From assembly GCF_007097385.1 (NCBI RefSeq), contig NZ_VJZS01000002.1:283164-347163 (forward strand): DNA of 64,000 nucleotides, written 5' to 3'. Of the stretch, positions 43,929-52,777 are shown piece by piece. Positions within the stretch are counted from its first letter, which is position 1. Each line of letters opens with the position of its first letter. Source of the stretch: Flavobacterium sp. ZT3R18. Its GTDB lineage: Bacteria > Bacteroidota > Bacteroidia > Flavobacteriales > Flavobacteriaceae. The position numbers and the translations under genes are program-made. The notes beneath the pieces were generated by a model. The model was given only the letters and a program-made list of their open reading frames with translations, was not told where the DNA came from and ran no database searches.

Positions 43929-45221
43929 TTACGAATTCATTAAACTCTCGATTTCTTCTGCTTCAATCGGGATGTTTTTCATTAAATTGAAAGGTTCTCC
44001 AGTTTCTTGAACTACTAAATTATCTTCTAAACGAATTCCGAATCCTTCGGCTGGGATGTAAATTCCGGGCTCAACGGTAAATACCATATTGGCTTTCATT
44101 GGCTCGTGCAATAATCCGTAATCGTGTGTGTCCAATCCCATGTGGTGTGAGGTTCCGTGCATGAAATATTTTTTGTATGCTGGCCATTCCGGGTTTTCAT
44201 TTTGAACATCTGCTTTGTCGATTAATCCTAAACCAAGTAATTCAGAGGTCATTATTTTACCCACTTCTACATGGTATTGTTTCCAGAGTGTTCCTGGAGT
44301 CAGCATTTTTGTAGCTTCATTTTTCACACGTAAAACGGCATTGTAAACGTCTTTTTGTCTGTCTGTAAATTTTCCCGAAACTGGAATCACACGAGTCATG
44401 TCGCTAGAATAGTTGGCGTATTCTGCGGCAACATCAAGCAATATTAAATCACCAGCTTTGCATTGTTGGTTGTTTTCGATGTAATGCAACACATTGGCAT
44501 TATTTCCAGAAGCAATAATTGGCGTGTAAGCAAAACCTTTGGATCTGTTGCGTACGAATTCATGAATCAATTCGGCTTCGATTTCGTATTCGGTTACGTT
44601 TGGTTTTACAAAGGAGAGTAATCTTCGGAATCCTTTTTCGGTAATGTTACAGGCGTTCTGAATTAAATCTATTTCTTCACTTTCTTTAACAGAACGGATG
44701 CGTTGTAGTATCGGGTTGCTTTTGGCAACTTGATGTGCAGGATATTTGGCTTTCCACCATTTGATGAAACGAGCCTCGCGGGTTTCGGTTTCGATGGAAG
44801 CACGGTAATGTTCGTTGGTGTTGATGTACATGATGTCCGAGTAGGTCATCATTTCGTTTAAGACTTTTTCGAAATCGTGTAACCAATACACGCTTTTAAT
44901 TCCCGAAACTTCAAAAGCGCGCTCTTTGGTCAGTTTTTCGCCTTCCCAAATGGCAATATGCTCACTAGTTTCTTTTAGGAATACTATTTCTCTTTGATTT
45001 TCGTAAGGGGCATCCGGAAAAAGCAATAAGATACTTTCCTCTTGATCTACTCCCGATAAATAAAAAATATCACGATGTTGTGCAAATGGCAATGTGCTAT
45101 CTGCAGAAACAGGGTAAATATCATTTGAATTGAAAACGGCTACACTATTTGGCTTCATTTGAGCCGTAAATTTTGCGCGATTTTTTATAAAAAGGTCGCG
45201 GTCTATTTGATGATATTTCAT
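43929..45221 (-). CDS. pepP: Xaa-Pro aminopeptidase (aminopeptidase P family)
   Basis: Di-metal peptidase removing N-terminal residues before proline. 430 residues, with an N-terminal creatinase-like domain and a C-terminal pita-bread domain. Metal ligands are visible in LLDVAAEYANYSSDMTRV (two Asp), HGTSHHMGLDTHD (His), VFTVEPGIYI (Glu) and GFGIRLEDNLVV (Glu). No signal peptide, so cytoplasmic. The 420-bp region upstream contains a structured element on the opposite strand. Confidence 0.95.
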   Translation of the reverse strand: MKYHQIDRDLFIKNRAKFTAQMKPNSVAVFNSNDIYPVSADSTLPFAQHRDIFYLSGVDQEESILLLFPDAPYENQREIVFLKETSEHIAIWEGEKLTKERAFEVSGIKSVYWLHDFEKVLNEMMTYSDIMYINTNEHYRASIETETREARFIKWWKAKYPAHQVAKSNPILQRIRSVKESEEIDLIQNACNITEKGFRRLLSFVKPNVTEYEIEAELIHEFVRNRSKGFAYTPIIASGNNANVLHYIENNQQCKAGDLILLDVAAEYANYSSDMTRVIPVSGKFTDRQKDVYNAVLRVKNEATKMLTPGTLWKQYHVEVGKIMTSELLGLGLIDKADVQNENPEWPAYKKYFMHGTSHHMGLDTHDYGLLHEPMKANMVFTVEPGIYIPAEGFGIRLEDNLVVQETGEPFNLMKNIPIEAEEIESLMNS

Positions 45222-45447
45222 ACGAATTTAATATTAGTTTTTTAATGGAATATGGTATTGCCTTTTTTTTGGATTTTGGGTCTTTATATTATGGCAATTT
45301 CATTTTAGAATGATTTTGATATTGAATCATCAAAAATACTAAGTTTAAAAATGAAATTAGTATTTGTGTTGTTTTTTTTTAAGATTTTAATGTGTGTTTG
45401 TTTAAAAAAATAAAGTTGATGGTTTGTATTAAAGTTCTTGTTTTACG

Positions 45448-45564
45448 ACTTGCGTGAGGGATAGAGCAAGGCGCCATAGCGCTCGTGATAGCCCGACCGC
45501 GTAAAGGAAAGGGCCGAATGAGCGGTATTATGAGTAGGCCCTTTTCTTTATGGGGTCACGCCCA
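45448..45564 (+). ncRNA. Structured RNA-like element between pepP and aceA
   Basis: GCGTGA (45452-45457) pairs with TCACGC (45556-45561). Inside lie a small hairpin GAGC...GCTC and a 14-bp stem TAAAGGAAAGGGCC (45502-45515) / GGCCCTTTTCTTTA (45537-45550) with one G-U pair. The words GCGTGAGGGATAG and GATAGCCCGAC look familiar to me as a recurrent Bacteroidota element, perhaps the Rfam flavo-1 family, but I cannot confirm this. It is GC-rich compared with its surroundings and holds no coding frame. The rest of 45222-45600 shows nothing else. Confidence 0.65.
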
Positions 45565-45602
45565 AATAATTTTCCTGTAATTGTTTTTGGAGTATCTGCT
45601 AA

Positions 45603-45643
45603 CAAAAAAAAGCACGAAGAAATGAGGGTTTCTCCGTGCTTTT
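45603..45643 (-). terminator. Terminator of the aceB-aceA operon
   Basis: AGCACG-A-AGAAA pairs with TTTCT-C-CGTGCT. On the minus strand the hairpin is followed by a run of eight T. It is 18 bases downstream of the aceA stop. Confidence 0.88.
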
Positions 45644-45660
45644 AAAGTGGTATTTAAAAA

Positions 45661-46941
45661 TTAAAATTGAGCTACTTCGGTAGAATCTTTCATGGCTGTT
45701 GTAGAAGATTTCCCTGTGGTAACGGTATTTTGTACGGCATCAAAATAAGAAGTTCCAACAAAACCTTGGTGTTTTACGGCTTTGAAACCGTGTTTTTGTA
45801 ATGCGAATTCTCTTTCTTGCAATTCAGAATAACCTGCCATACCTCTTTCTTTGTAGGCTTTTGACAGTTCGAACATGCTTGTGTTCAAGGCGTGGAATCC
45901 AGCCAATGTGATGAATTGGAATTTGTAACCCATTGCGGCCAAGTCTTCTCTGAACGTTTCCATTTCGGCTACGGATAATTTGGCAGCCCAGTTGAAAGAA
46001 GGAGAGCAGTTGTACGCTAACATTTTTCCAGGGAATTCTTTGTGAATAGCATCAGCAAATTGTTTGGCATATTTTAAGTCGGGATTGCTGGTTTCCATCC
46101 AAATCAAATCAGCGTAAGGCGCGTAGCTCAAACCGCGATCAATTCCTTGTTCGATACCACAGTTTACATAGAAGAAACCTTCGGCAGTTTTCTCTCCTGT
46201 GATGAATTTAGTATCTCGTGGGTCGATATCGCTGGTCAATAAATTGGCAGCATCGGCATCTGTTCTAGCAACTACCAACGTTGGCGTTCCCATAACATCG
46301 GCAGCCAAACGGGCAGCGATTAATTTATTGATGGCTTCTTGCGTAGGAACCAAAACTTTACCACCTAGATGTCCGCATTTTTTGGCAGAACTCAATTGGT
46401 CTTCAAAGTGAACTCCCGCAGCTCCTGATTCGATCATGGCTTTCATCAACTCAAAAGCATTTAGATTTCCTCCAAAACCAGCTTCAGCATCGGCAACGAT
46501 AGGTACTAAATAATCTTTTTTGTCTGCGGTTCCATTAACCACTTGTATTTGATCGGCACGTAAAAGTGCGTTATTGATTCTTTTTACTACCAACGGAACG
46601 CTGTTGGCAGGGTATAAAGATTGGTCAGGATACATTTCGCCCGCCACATTCGCATCGGCGGCTACTTGCCAACCGCTTAGGTAAATGGCTTCAAGCCCAG
46701 CCTCTACTTCTTGAATGGCTTGGTTTCCGGTAAGTGCGCCCAATCCAGCAACGAAATCTTGAGAATTAAGTCTGTCCCATAATTTATTGGCTCCAATTTT
46801 GGCAACGCTATGTTCAATTTGGTAAGACCCTTGTAATTTTACCACTTCTTCGGCGGTGTAAGGACGTTCGATACCTTTCCATCTTGGGTTTGTGATCCAG
46901 TCTGTAACTAATTCTTGAATTCTTGTTTCGGTGGTTTTCAT
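45661..46941 (-). CDS. aceA: Isocitrate lyase
   Basis: First enzyme of the glyoxylate shunt: isocitrate to glyoxylate and succinate, allowing growth on acetate or fatty acids. 426 residues. The catalytic loop KKCGHLGGK has Cys at about residue 189, in the typical E. coli-type length. Other features are [13 protein letters not shown] (metal-binding), VARTDADAA and YNCSPSFNW. It lies 105 bp downstream of aceB, with a hexamer repeat in the gap, and ends at a strong terminator. Confidence 0.97.
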   Translation of the reverse strand: MKTTETRIQELVTDWITNPRWKGIERPYTAEEVVKLQGSYQIEHSVAKIGANKLWDRLNSQDFVAGLGALTGNQAIQEVEAGLEAIYLSGWQVAADANVAGEMYPDQSLYPANSVPLVVKRINNALLRADQIQVVNGTADKKDYLVPIVADAEAGFGGNLNAFELMKAMIESGAAGVHFEDQLSSAKKCGHLGGKVLVPTQEAINKLIAARLAADVMGTPTLVVARTDADAANLLTSDIDPRDTKFITGEKTAEGFFYVNCGIEQGIDRGLSYAPYADLIWMETSNPDLKYAKQFADAIHKEFPGKMLAYNCSPSFNWAAKLSVAEMETFREDLAAMGYKFQFITLAGFHALNTSMFELSKAYKERGMAGYSELQEREFALQKHGFKAVKHQGFVGTSYFDAVQNTVTTGKSSTTAMKDSTEVAQF

Positions 46942-47000
46942 GGTGTTTTAAATTAAATAGATTGTGTTGGTTATTTTTTTGTTGGTTTTTTTATTTGATA

Positions 47001-47042
47001 ATTGAAATTGAAATTGACATTGCCATTGACATTGCCATTGAA
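47001..47042. repeat. Seven tandem ATTGNN hexamers between aceB and aceA
   Basis: Reading on the plus strand: ATTGAA, ATTGAA, ATTGAC, ATTGCC, ATTGAC, ATTGCC, ATTGAA. It lies 4 bp after the aceB stop codon and about 60 bp before the aceA start, in the untranslated gap. Confidence 0.85.
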
Positions 47043-47046
47043 TTTG

Positions 47047-48648
47047 TTACAGGTGTTTATAACCGATTAGGGTTAAGAATTCTATAAAATTGTCGTTAAC
47101 CACTAAAGTGTCTAGCAATTGTTCTGCCAAATGATAATTTTGTTTTTCGTGGTTTTCGTCTCCGACTATTTTTTTAATTTTTTCAAATTCTTCCATGGCT
47201 AAGCGATGGTAATAATCTTCGGTTAGCGTTTTCTTAGTGTCTAAAATCACTTCGTTTTGAAGCCATTGCCACAATTGAGACCTAGATATTTCGGCAGTTG
47301 CGGCGTCTTCCATCAAATGGTGTAAAGCTGCTGCACCTTGTCCGTTAAGCCAAGAAGCGATGTATAAAACAGAAATGCTAATGTTTTTTCGAACCCCTTC
47401 TTCAGTAATAGTTCCTTCAGGAACGGCCAGTAAATCTTCGGCTGTTACATTTACATCTTCTCTTTTTACATGAATTTGATTGGCTGTTGGCATGTGTTTG
47501 TCAAAAACTGATTTTGCCAAGGGAACCAAATCTGGATGTGCTACCCAAGTACCGTCGTGTCCGTTTTGTACTTCTCTTTGTTTATCGGTTACTACTTTAT
47601 CAAAAGCAATGTTATTGGCTTCTTCGTTATTCTTGATCGGAATTTGCGCTGCCATTCCGCCTATTGCATGAATATTTCGTTTGTGGCATCTTTGAATTAC
47701 CAATTGCGAATAGGCACTCATAAACGGAGAAGTCATGGTTACTTGATCACGGTTTGGAACGATGTAGTTTTTGTTTTTTCTCAATTTTTTGATATAAGAA
47801 AAAATGTAATCCCATCGGCCGCAGTTCAATCCTACGATATGATCTCTTAATTCGAAAATGATTTCGTCCAATTGGAAACTAGCGGTAATCGTTTCGATCA
47901 ATACGGTTGCTTTGAAAGTCCCGTTTTGTTCTCCTAGATATTCTTGAGCAAATTCGAAAACTTCATTCCACCATCTTGCTTCAAGATAGTGCTCCAATTT
48001 TGGCAAATAAAAGTAAGGAGCGGTTCCGTTTTTGGATAATTGCTCGTGATTGTGAAAAGCATACAATCCAAAATCTATTAAAGAACCCGATGCTTGTTGA
48101 TCGTCAATAAGAATGTTTTTCTCATTCAAATGCAAGCCACGAGGTCTTACAATTAAAACAGCTGTTTTTTCTTTTAGCTCGTATTTTTTGTTTTTTACGG
48201 TGTCTTCAAGGGTTATGGTTTTGTTTACGGCGTCTTTAAGATTTTGTTGGCCTTCCATCAAATTGCTCCAAGTTGGGGAAGTGCTGTCTTCAAAATCGGC
48301 CATAAAGGTATTGGCACCAGAGTTAAGTGCGTTGATGACCATTTTTCGATCCACCGGACCTGTGATTTCGACTCTTCTGTCTAATAAATCTTTAGGTGTT
48401 GTTGCGGCTCTCCAATTGCTTTCTCTGATGTTTCTGGTTTCAAGAGGGAAGCTAGGTAGTGCGCCCGCATCAAAAAGGACCTGTTGTTTTTTGCGGTCTT
48501 CTAATAACGAAAGTCTTCGGCTATTAAATTTTTGATGCAATTCAGTTAAGAATTCGATGGCTTCATCCGTCAATATTTCGGGATACTGCTGAGTCATTCC
48601 ATTTGTTATTTGGAAGTTTTTTTCGGTGGTTTCGGTTTGGTTCATCAT
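47047..48648 (-). CDS. aceB: Malate synthase A
   Basis: Second enzyme of the glyoxylate shunt, joining glyoxylate and acetyl-CoA to malate. 533 residues, the length of the A form. Visible: VEITGPVDRKMVINALNSGA, FMADFEDSTSPTWSN (acidic catalytic region), VIVRPRGLHLNEK, NCGRWDYIFSYIKK, ATVLIETITASFQLDEI, GMAAQIPIK and HDGTWVAHPDLV. It is the first gene of the leftward aceB-aceA operon, divergent from a RamB/ScfR-like regulator with 120 bp between them. Confidence 0.97.
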   Translation of the reverse strand: MMNQTETTEKNFQITNGMTQQYPEILTDEAIEFLTELHQKFNSRRLSLLEDRKKQQVLFDAGALPSFPLETRNIRESNWRAATTPKDLLDRRVEITGPVDRKMVINALNSGANTFMADFEDSTSPTWSNLMEGQQNLKDAVNKTITLEDTVKNKKYELKEKTAVLIVRPRGLHLNEKNILIDDQQASGSLIDFGLYAFHNHEQLSKNGTAPYFYLPKLEHYLEARWWNEVFEFAQEYLGEQNGTFKATVLIETITASFQLDEIIFELRDHIVGLNCGRWDYIFSYIKKLRKNKNYIVPNRDQVTMTSPFMSAYSQLVIQRCHKRNIHAIGGMAAQIPIKNNEEANNIAFDKVVTDKQREVQNGHDGTWVAHPDLVPLAKSVFDKHMPTANQIHVKREDVNVTAEDLLAVPEGTITEEGVRKNISISVLYIASWLNGQGAAALHHLMEDAATAEISRSQLWQWLQNEVILDTKKTLTEDYYHRLAMEEFEKIKKIVGDENHEKQNYHLAEQLLDTLVVNDNFIEFLTLIGYKHL

Positions 48649-48669
48649 GGTTAGTGCGTTTTTCTTTTA

Positions 48670-48699
48670 CAATAGTACAAAAAGTTTTTTATAAAACAA
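48670..48699 (-). promoter_or_regulatory. Probable aceB promoter
   Basis: On the minus strand, TTG (48697-48699), 19 bases, TACTATTG (48670-48677). The -7 box has one mismatch to TAnnTTTG. Confidence 0.5.
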
Positions 48700-48712
48700 G
48701 CGAACGTACGCT
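48699..48712. promoter_or_regulatory. Near-palindrome between aceB and the regulator, candidate operator
   Basis: AGCGAACGTACGCT is a 14-base palindrome with one mismatched pair. It abuts the -33 element of the aceB promoter and lies 18 bases upstream of the regulator's -33 element. A helix-turn-helix dimer bound here could control both genes. This is inference from position. Confidence 0.45.
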
Positions 48713-48730
48713 AAAAATGAAAAAATATTT

Positions 48731-48763
48731 TTTTGCGGTTTTTATTTTTTTAGTTTATCTTTG
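48731..48763 (+). promoter_or_regulatory. Promoter of the RamB/ScfR-like regulator
   Basis: TTTTG (48731-48735), 20-base spacer, TATCTTTG (48756-48763). The ATG at 48769 follows after only 5 bases, so the transcript is probably leaderless. Confidence 0.65.
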
Positions 48764-48768
48764 ATTTT

Positions 48769-50250
48769 ATGAACGTAGAAAAGGAATATATCAAGCTAAT
48801 TTTCGGGCTTAAACTCAAGCAGGCCCGAACAAATAAAGATTTGTCATTATTTGGCTTAGCCAAAATAACGGAGCTCTCTAAATCCTATTTGAACGAAATA
48901 GAAAAAGGAAAAAAATATCCGAAGACGGATAAAATCATTCTTTTGGCGGAGAAATTAGATGTCAGTTATGACAATATGGTGTCTCTAAAACTCGACAATA
49001 ATCTCGCTCCGATTGGAGAAATATTAAAATCGGGAATTTTGAAGGAGATTCCGTTGGATCTTTTTGGAATTCAAGAAGCTGATTTAATTGATATTATCGC
49101 CAATGCTCCTGCCAAAGTCAATGCCTTTATAAGTACTATTATTGAAATCGCACAACATTATAATCTAACTAGAGAAAGTTTTTTTCTAGCAGCTTTGCGT
49201 TCCTATCAAGAAGCACATAATAATTACTTTGAAGATCTTGAGGAAAAAGTGTTGTTGTTTTGCAAAGCATTTCATATTGACGGGCATGCTACTATTTCTA
49301 TTGATGAATTGTCGGCGATATTGATTGAAGAATATGGGTATAGTATTAAGGAAATTGTTTTTTCTGAGCAAGAAGAGCTAGGAGATTTGAGGTCTATTTT
49401 TGTGCCAAAAAGTAAAACATTGTTGCTCTCTGTTGGTATTGATGATTCTCAAAAAGCATTTATTTTGGCCAAAGAAATAGCGTATAATTTTCTTGAAATC
49501 AAAGAAAGACTTTATACTTTTAGTTGGATAAAATTTGACAACTTTGATCAGGTTCTCAATAATTTTTATGCCTCCTATTTTGCTGGTGCATTATTGTTGC
49601 CAAGACAACATTTGATAGACGAATTAAATGTATTTTTATCAAATAGTAATCCCAAGCCTCAAGAAATGGTTCAATTGATGGGTAAATTCAATGTTTCTCC
49701 CGAATCATTCTATCAGAGACTGACAAATATTTTACCGAAAGATTTTCAGATAAAAAACCTCTTTTTTCTACGACTTTCTCATGAAATAGGTTCAGATACA
49801 TATCAAATAAAAAAAGAATTGCACATTACGAATCAACAAGAGCCTCATGCCAATGAAATGAATGAGCATTATTGCAGAAGATGGGTGTCTATAAAGACGA
49901 TTGTAGAATCAATAAAACAGAAAAAAGAACATTTTTTTGATGCTCAGATTTCGCGTTATGAAAACAGTAATAATGAGTATCTCGTTTTTTCTTCGGCAAC
50001 GCCTGATCCTTTCAAGAAGAATTGCTTGAGAAGTATTTCGGTTGGGATTTTGATTACGCCTTCTATCAAGAAAAAATTTAAGTTTATCGAGGGGGATTCT
50101 GTAAAAAAACAATTAGTTGGTGTTACTTGTGAAACCTGTTCCGTACAAAATTGTTTAGAAAGAGCCTCGCCTCCGATTCATTTGAATCAAAAACTTAGAA
50201 ATGAAAAGACTGACGCGACAGTTCAAAAATATATGGCTAAATATAGTTGA
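48769..50250 (+). CDS. XRE-family regulator of the RamB/ScfR (short-chain acyl-CoA regulator) type
   Basis: Predicted transcription factor of 493 residues. The N-terminal helix-turn-helix (FGLKLKQARTNKDLSLFGLAKITELSKSYLNEIEKGKKYP, about 12-51) is followed by a long middle domain resembling the M78/ImmA fold. Its zinc motif is lost: KEIAY at 235-239 stands where HExxH would be. A C-terminal DUF2083-like part ends CETCSVQNCLERASPP. Actinobacterial RamB of this architecture regulates acetate and glyoxylate genes. Here the gene is divergent from aceB-aceA, so control of that operon is a strong inference. The start is ATG 48769, 5 bases after a -7 box. Confidence 0.87.
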   Translation: MNVEKEYIKLIFGLKLKQARTNKDLSLFGLAKITELSKSYLNEIEKGKKYPKTDKIILLAEKLDVSYDNMVSLKLDNNLAPIGEILKSGILKEIPLDLFGIQEADLIDIIANAPAKVNAFISTIIEIAQHYNLTRESFFLAALRSYQEAHNNYFEDLEEKVLLFCKAFHIDGHATISIDELSAILIEEYGYSIKEIVFSEQEELGDLRSIFVPKSKTLLLSVGIDDSQKAFILAKEIAYNFLEIKERLYTFSWIKFDNFDQVLNNFYASYFAGALLLPRQHLIDELNVFLSNSNPKPQEMVQLMGKFNVSPESFYQRLTNILPKDFQIKNLFFLRLSHEIGSDTYQIKKELHITNQQEPHANEMNEHYCRRWVSIKTIVESIKQKKEHFFDAQISRYENSNNEYLVFSSATPDPFKKNCLRSISVGILITPSIKKKFKFIEGDSVKKQLVGVTCETCSVQNCLERASPPIHLNQKLRNEKTDATVQKYMAKYS

Positions 50251-50275
50251 GATTATGGGTCTTAGGAAAAATTTC

Positions 50276-50333
50276 GACACAGATTTCACAAATTAACACA
50301 AATCAATCTGTGTGAATCTGTGAAATTTGTGTC
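50276..50333. repeat. Inverted-repeat element, possibly acting as terminator
   Basis: GACACAGATTTCACA (50276-50290) and TGTGAAATTTGTGTC (50319-50333) are inverted arms with a few mismatches. AACACAAATCAATCTGTGT lies between them and a T run follows. Similar ATTTCACGAATT-type words are common between flavobacterial genes. Confidence 0.65.
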
Positions 50334-50354
50334 TTTTTTATTTTTAAAACAGTG

Positions 50355-51716
50355 TTAATCAACCCATTTGTAGTAACGAGCTCCAATTAAATTAGGAATT
50401 TCTGTTTCTATTCGATCCAAAATCCACTCGTTTTTAGGTTTTTGGATACTTTGTTTTTGTTCTTTTTTATGCAATTTTTCATAAGTCTCAAAATCAATTT
50501 CAAAACTATTTTCTAATGTTTCAAAAAGGTTGACATTGGCTAGAGCCGATTTCCATTCGGGTTGAATCGTGCCTTCGAAAACTTTAGATTTAGAACCACT
50601 TCCATAAGCTAGAAACCCAAACTTTTCGGTTGTAATTTCCTTTTTGGTATCATAGAAATGAGCCAAAGTTGAAAGTAATCCCATGAAAATAGAACCTGTG
50701 TATAAGTTTCCGATTAAAGAAGAAGCCAATTCTGCGGGTTGTAATTTTTCGGCAACAAATGTTTTGTATTCTTCGGACTTATTGATTTCTTTTAATTTGT
50801 TTTGGTATTCCGATGCGTTTTCTTCGCCAGAAAGAATTGCAGTTGAAGCATCCAAGGCGTAAATTTCAGAAAGCATTCTTCGTCCTTGAAAAGCATAAGG
50901 CAAATGCATTACGATGCTTTTCCAAGAATTATAAACAGTCTCTGGAGTGTTTTTTAATTTTTTGAATGAAAAATAAGCCGCCTTGGTTCGATCCATATAA
51001 CATTGGTTCGAATATTGACCGTCAAATACGGGTTGGTCTTTGTGGATTTTAATTTCGCTTTCTAAATTATCAAACCAAGATTCGTTATTTGTATTTCCTG
51101 TGATTTCTTGTTTTGAAAGTGTTCTGTAGGGTTTAAAGAAATCAAAAACTCCTTTTGTGCTTATACCCCAATGATTTTCGAAAGCAATAATTCTTGGATT
51201 CGCAGCAACTAACATCACCAATGCTCCAGCTCCCTGTGTGTATTCGCCAGTAGAATTTAAGTCGTATTTGGCAAAGTCGGTGGTAACAACTATTGCTTTT
51301 TTGGTAGGATTGAGTTGAACAAAATCAAGACAGTTTTGTAGTGCATCAACACCTCCGATACAGGCAAAAGTAAAATCGACCACATCACACTCCGATAAAG
51401 AATCCTCTCCGAATTTTTGTTCCATTAAGGAAATCAAGAACGAACTTATGGGTTTTGAGTTGTCGATGGCGCTTTCGGTTCCAACATATATTCGGGCAAT
51501 TTCGTCTAATTTGATGTTGTTGTCCTGTATTAATTTTGTCAAGGCATTGGCACCAAATACGACGGCATCTTGGTGAATATCGGGCAAAGTCATCTTGATT
51601 AGCCCTAAGCCTTTTTCTAGTTTTTCGGGTTCAATATTTCTGGCTAAAGCCAAAGTTTTTATGGGTAAATGTATTTTGGCAACATCAAAAGCTATAGCGT
51701 CAATTCCGATTTTCAT
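50355..51716 (-). CDS. mvaS: Hydroxymethylglutaryl-CoA synthase family protein
   Basis: Condenses acetyl-CoA and acetoacetyl-CoA to HMG-CoA for the mevalonate route to isoprenoids. 454 residues from the ATG at 51716 (MKIGIDAIAFDVAKIHLP). A longer frame to 51779 adds an unlikely basic leader. The nucleophile is Cys119 in DFTFACIGGVDALQNC, with RIYVGTESAIDNSKP before it and GEYTQGAGALVMLVA after it. The His/Glu region is less clear because the sequence diverges from Gram-positive MvaS. No other mevalonate genes are in the window. Confidence 0.87.
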   Translation of the reverse strand: MKIGIDAIAFDVAKIHLPIKTLALARNIEPEKLEKGLGLIKMTLPDIHQDAVVFGANALTKLIQDNNIKLDEIARIYVGTESAIDNSKPISSFLISLMEQKFGEDSLSECDVVDFTFACIGGVDALQNCLDFVQLNPTKKAIVVTTDFAKYDLNSTGEYTQGAGALVMLVAANPRIIAFENHWGISTKGVFDFFKPYRTLSKQEITGNTNNESWFDNLESEIKIHKDQPVFDGQYSNQCYMDRTKAAYFSFKKLKNTPETVYNSWKSIVMHLPYAFQGRRMLSEIYALDASTAILSGEENASEYQNKLKEINKSEEYKTFVAEKLQPAELASSLIGNLYTGSIFMGLLSTLAHFYDTKKEITTEKFGFLAYGSGSKSKVFEGTIQPEWKSALANVNLFETLENSFEIDFETYEKLHKKEQKQSIQKPKNEWILDRIETEIPNLIGARYYKWVD

Positions 51717-51779
51717 TTTCAATTTTTTAATAGGCAAAATTAAAACTCCGTCATTGAATGGCAATTTTTTTAGTACCAC

Positions 51780-52032
51780 AAAATTCCTGTTTTTTGTGTT
51801 TTTGTTTATTTGTAAAGTAATTATTTATAAAATTGAATAATGAATAATTATTCCGTCTTTTATTTTGATTTTTTTATGTAATTCATAAAGTGTTGTTTTT
51901 ATTTTTTTAAAGTTTTATTGAAGTAACTTTCTGGTTGTTACAGTGTTAGTGATTGGTTTTAGAATACTTGATGATTTCTCGGGCAAGCACTTTAAAATGA
52001 TTATAAATAACATACCAAAGAGCGCTAAATCG
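51780..52032. other. AT-rich intergenic region with no recognised content
   Basis: The spacer between the divergent mvaS and sdhC genes. Apart from a weak repeat of AATTATT words near 51820-51855 and the sdh promoter at its right end, I see no hairpin, gene or repeat. Confidence 0.6.
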
Positions 52033-52063
52033 TTGTGATTCTTTCCTAATTAACCTAATTTTG
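52033..52063 (+). promoter_or_regulatory. Promoter of the sdh operon
   Basis: TTG (52033-52035), 20-base spacer, TAATTTTG (52056-52063). The sdhC ATG is 37 bases downstream. Confidence 0.7.
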
Positions 52064-52099
52064 TTGGACTTTTAAAAAAAATAAAACATTTATACTATT

Positions 52100-52765
52100 A
52101 TGGCAAAATCTGCAATATTGAAGTCGTCTATAGCTAAAAAAGTAGCTATGGCGCTTTCAGGACTTTTTTTGATTATGTTTCTATCGCTACACTTTTTTGT
52201 TAATTTCATATCAGTTTTTAGTGCTGATACGTATAATGCGATGTCACATTTTATGGGTTATAATCCGCTAATCCAATTTGTAATGCAACCTATCTTGATT
52301 GCAGGAGTTGTTTTTCACTTCGTTATGGGATTTGTATTGGAGTTGAAAAATAGAAATGCTAGGCCTATTGCTTATGCAAAGTACGATGGTGCATCAAATG
52401 CATCATGGGCATCTAGAAACATGATTATTTCAGGGTTGGTGGTATTGGCTTTTTTAGGATTGCATATGTATGATTTCTGGTTGCACGAAATAATGCATAA
52501 ATATGTAGAGGTTAACGCAATAGATCCAACTAGATATTACGGTGAATTAATTGCTAAATTTGAAAGCCCAGTTCGCACAGGATTGTACTCTGTAGCTTTC
52601 GTATTATTGGCATTACACCTTTGGCATGGTTTCACATCCTCTTTGCAATCAGTAGGATTTGACAGCAAAATCGGAAAGTCATTGCATAAAATATGTTATG
52701 CTTTTGCAATTATAGTTCCTTTTGGATTTATTTTCATTGCATTATTTCATCACTTTAATAATTAA
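52100..52765 (+). CDS. sdhC: Succinate dehydrogenase cytochrome b subunit
   Basis: Membrane anchor of complex II, B-type, passing electrons to menaquinone through haem b. 221 residues with five hydrophobic segments: KVAMALSGLFLIMFLSLHFFVNF, FVMQPILIAGVVFHFVMGFVLEL, MIISGLVVLAFLGLHMYDFW, GLYSVAFVLLALHLWHGF and ICYAFAIIVPFGFIFIALFHHF. His residues in LSLHFF, VFHFVMG, GLHMYDF and LALHLWHGF are the likely haem ligands. It starts the sdhC-sdhA-(inserted gene)-sdhB cluster, 12 bases before sdhA. Confidence 0.95.
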   Translation: MAKSAILKSSIAKKVAMALSGLFLIMFLSLHFFVNFISVFSADTYNAMSHFMGYNPLIQFVMQPILIAGVVFHFVMGFVLELKNRNARPIAYAKYDGASNASWASRNMIISGLVVLAFLGLHMYDFWLHEIMHKYVEVNAIDPTRYYGELIAKFESPVRTGLYSVAFVLLALHLWHGFTSSLQSVGFDSKIGKSLHKICYAFAIIVPFGFIFIALFHHFNN

Positions 52766-52777
52766 TATCAATCTATA

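Noticed and set aside
43929..45221. A frameshift or split in the aminopeptidase P gene suggested by a second open frame at 44686-44886
   Set aside because: The main frame is continuous over 430 codons with all five metal ligands, and the other frame is a shadow.
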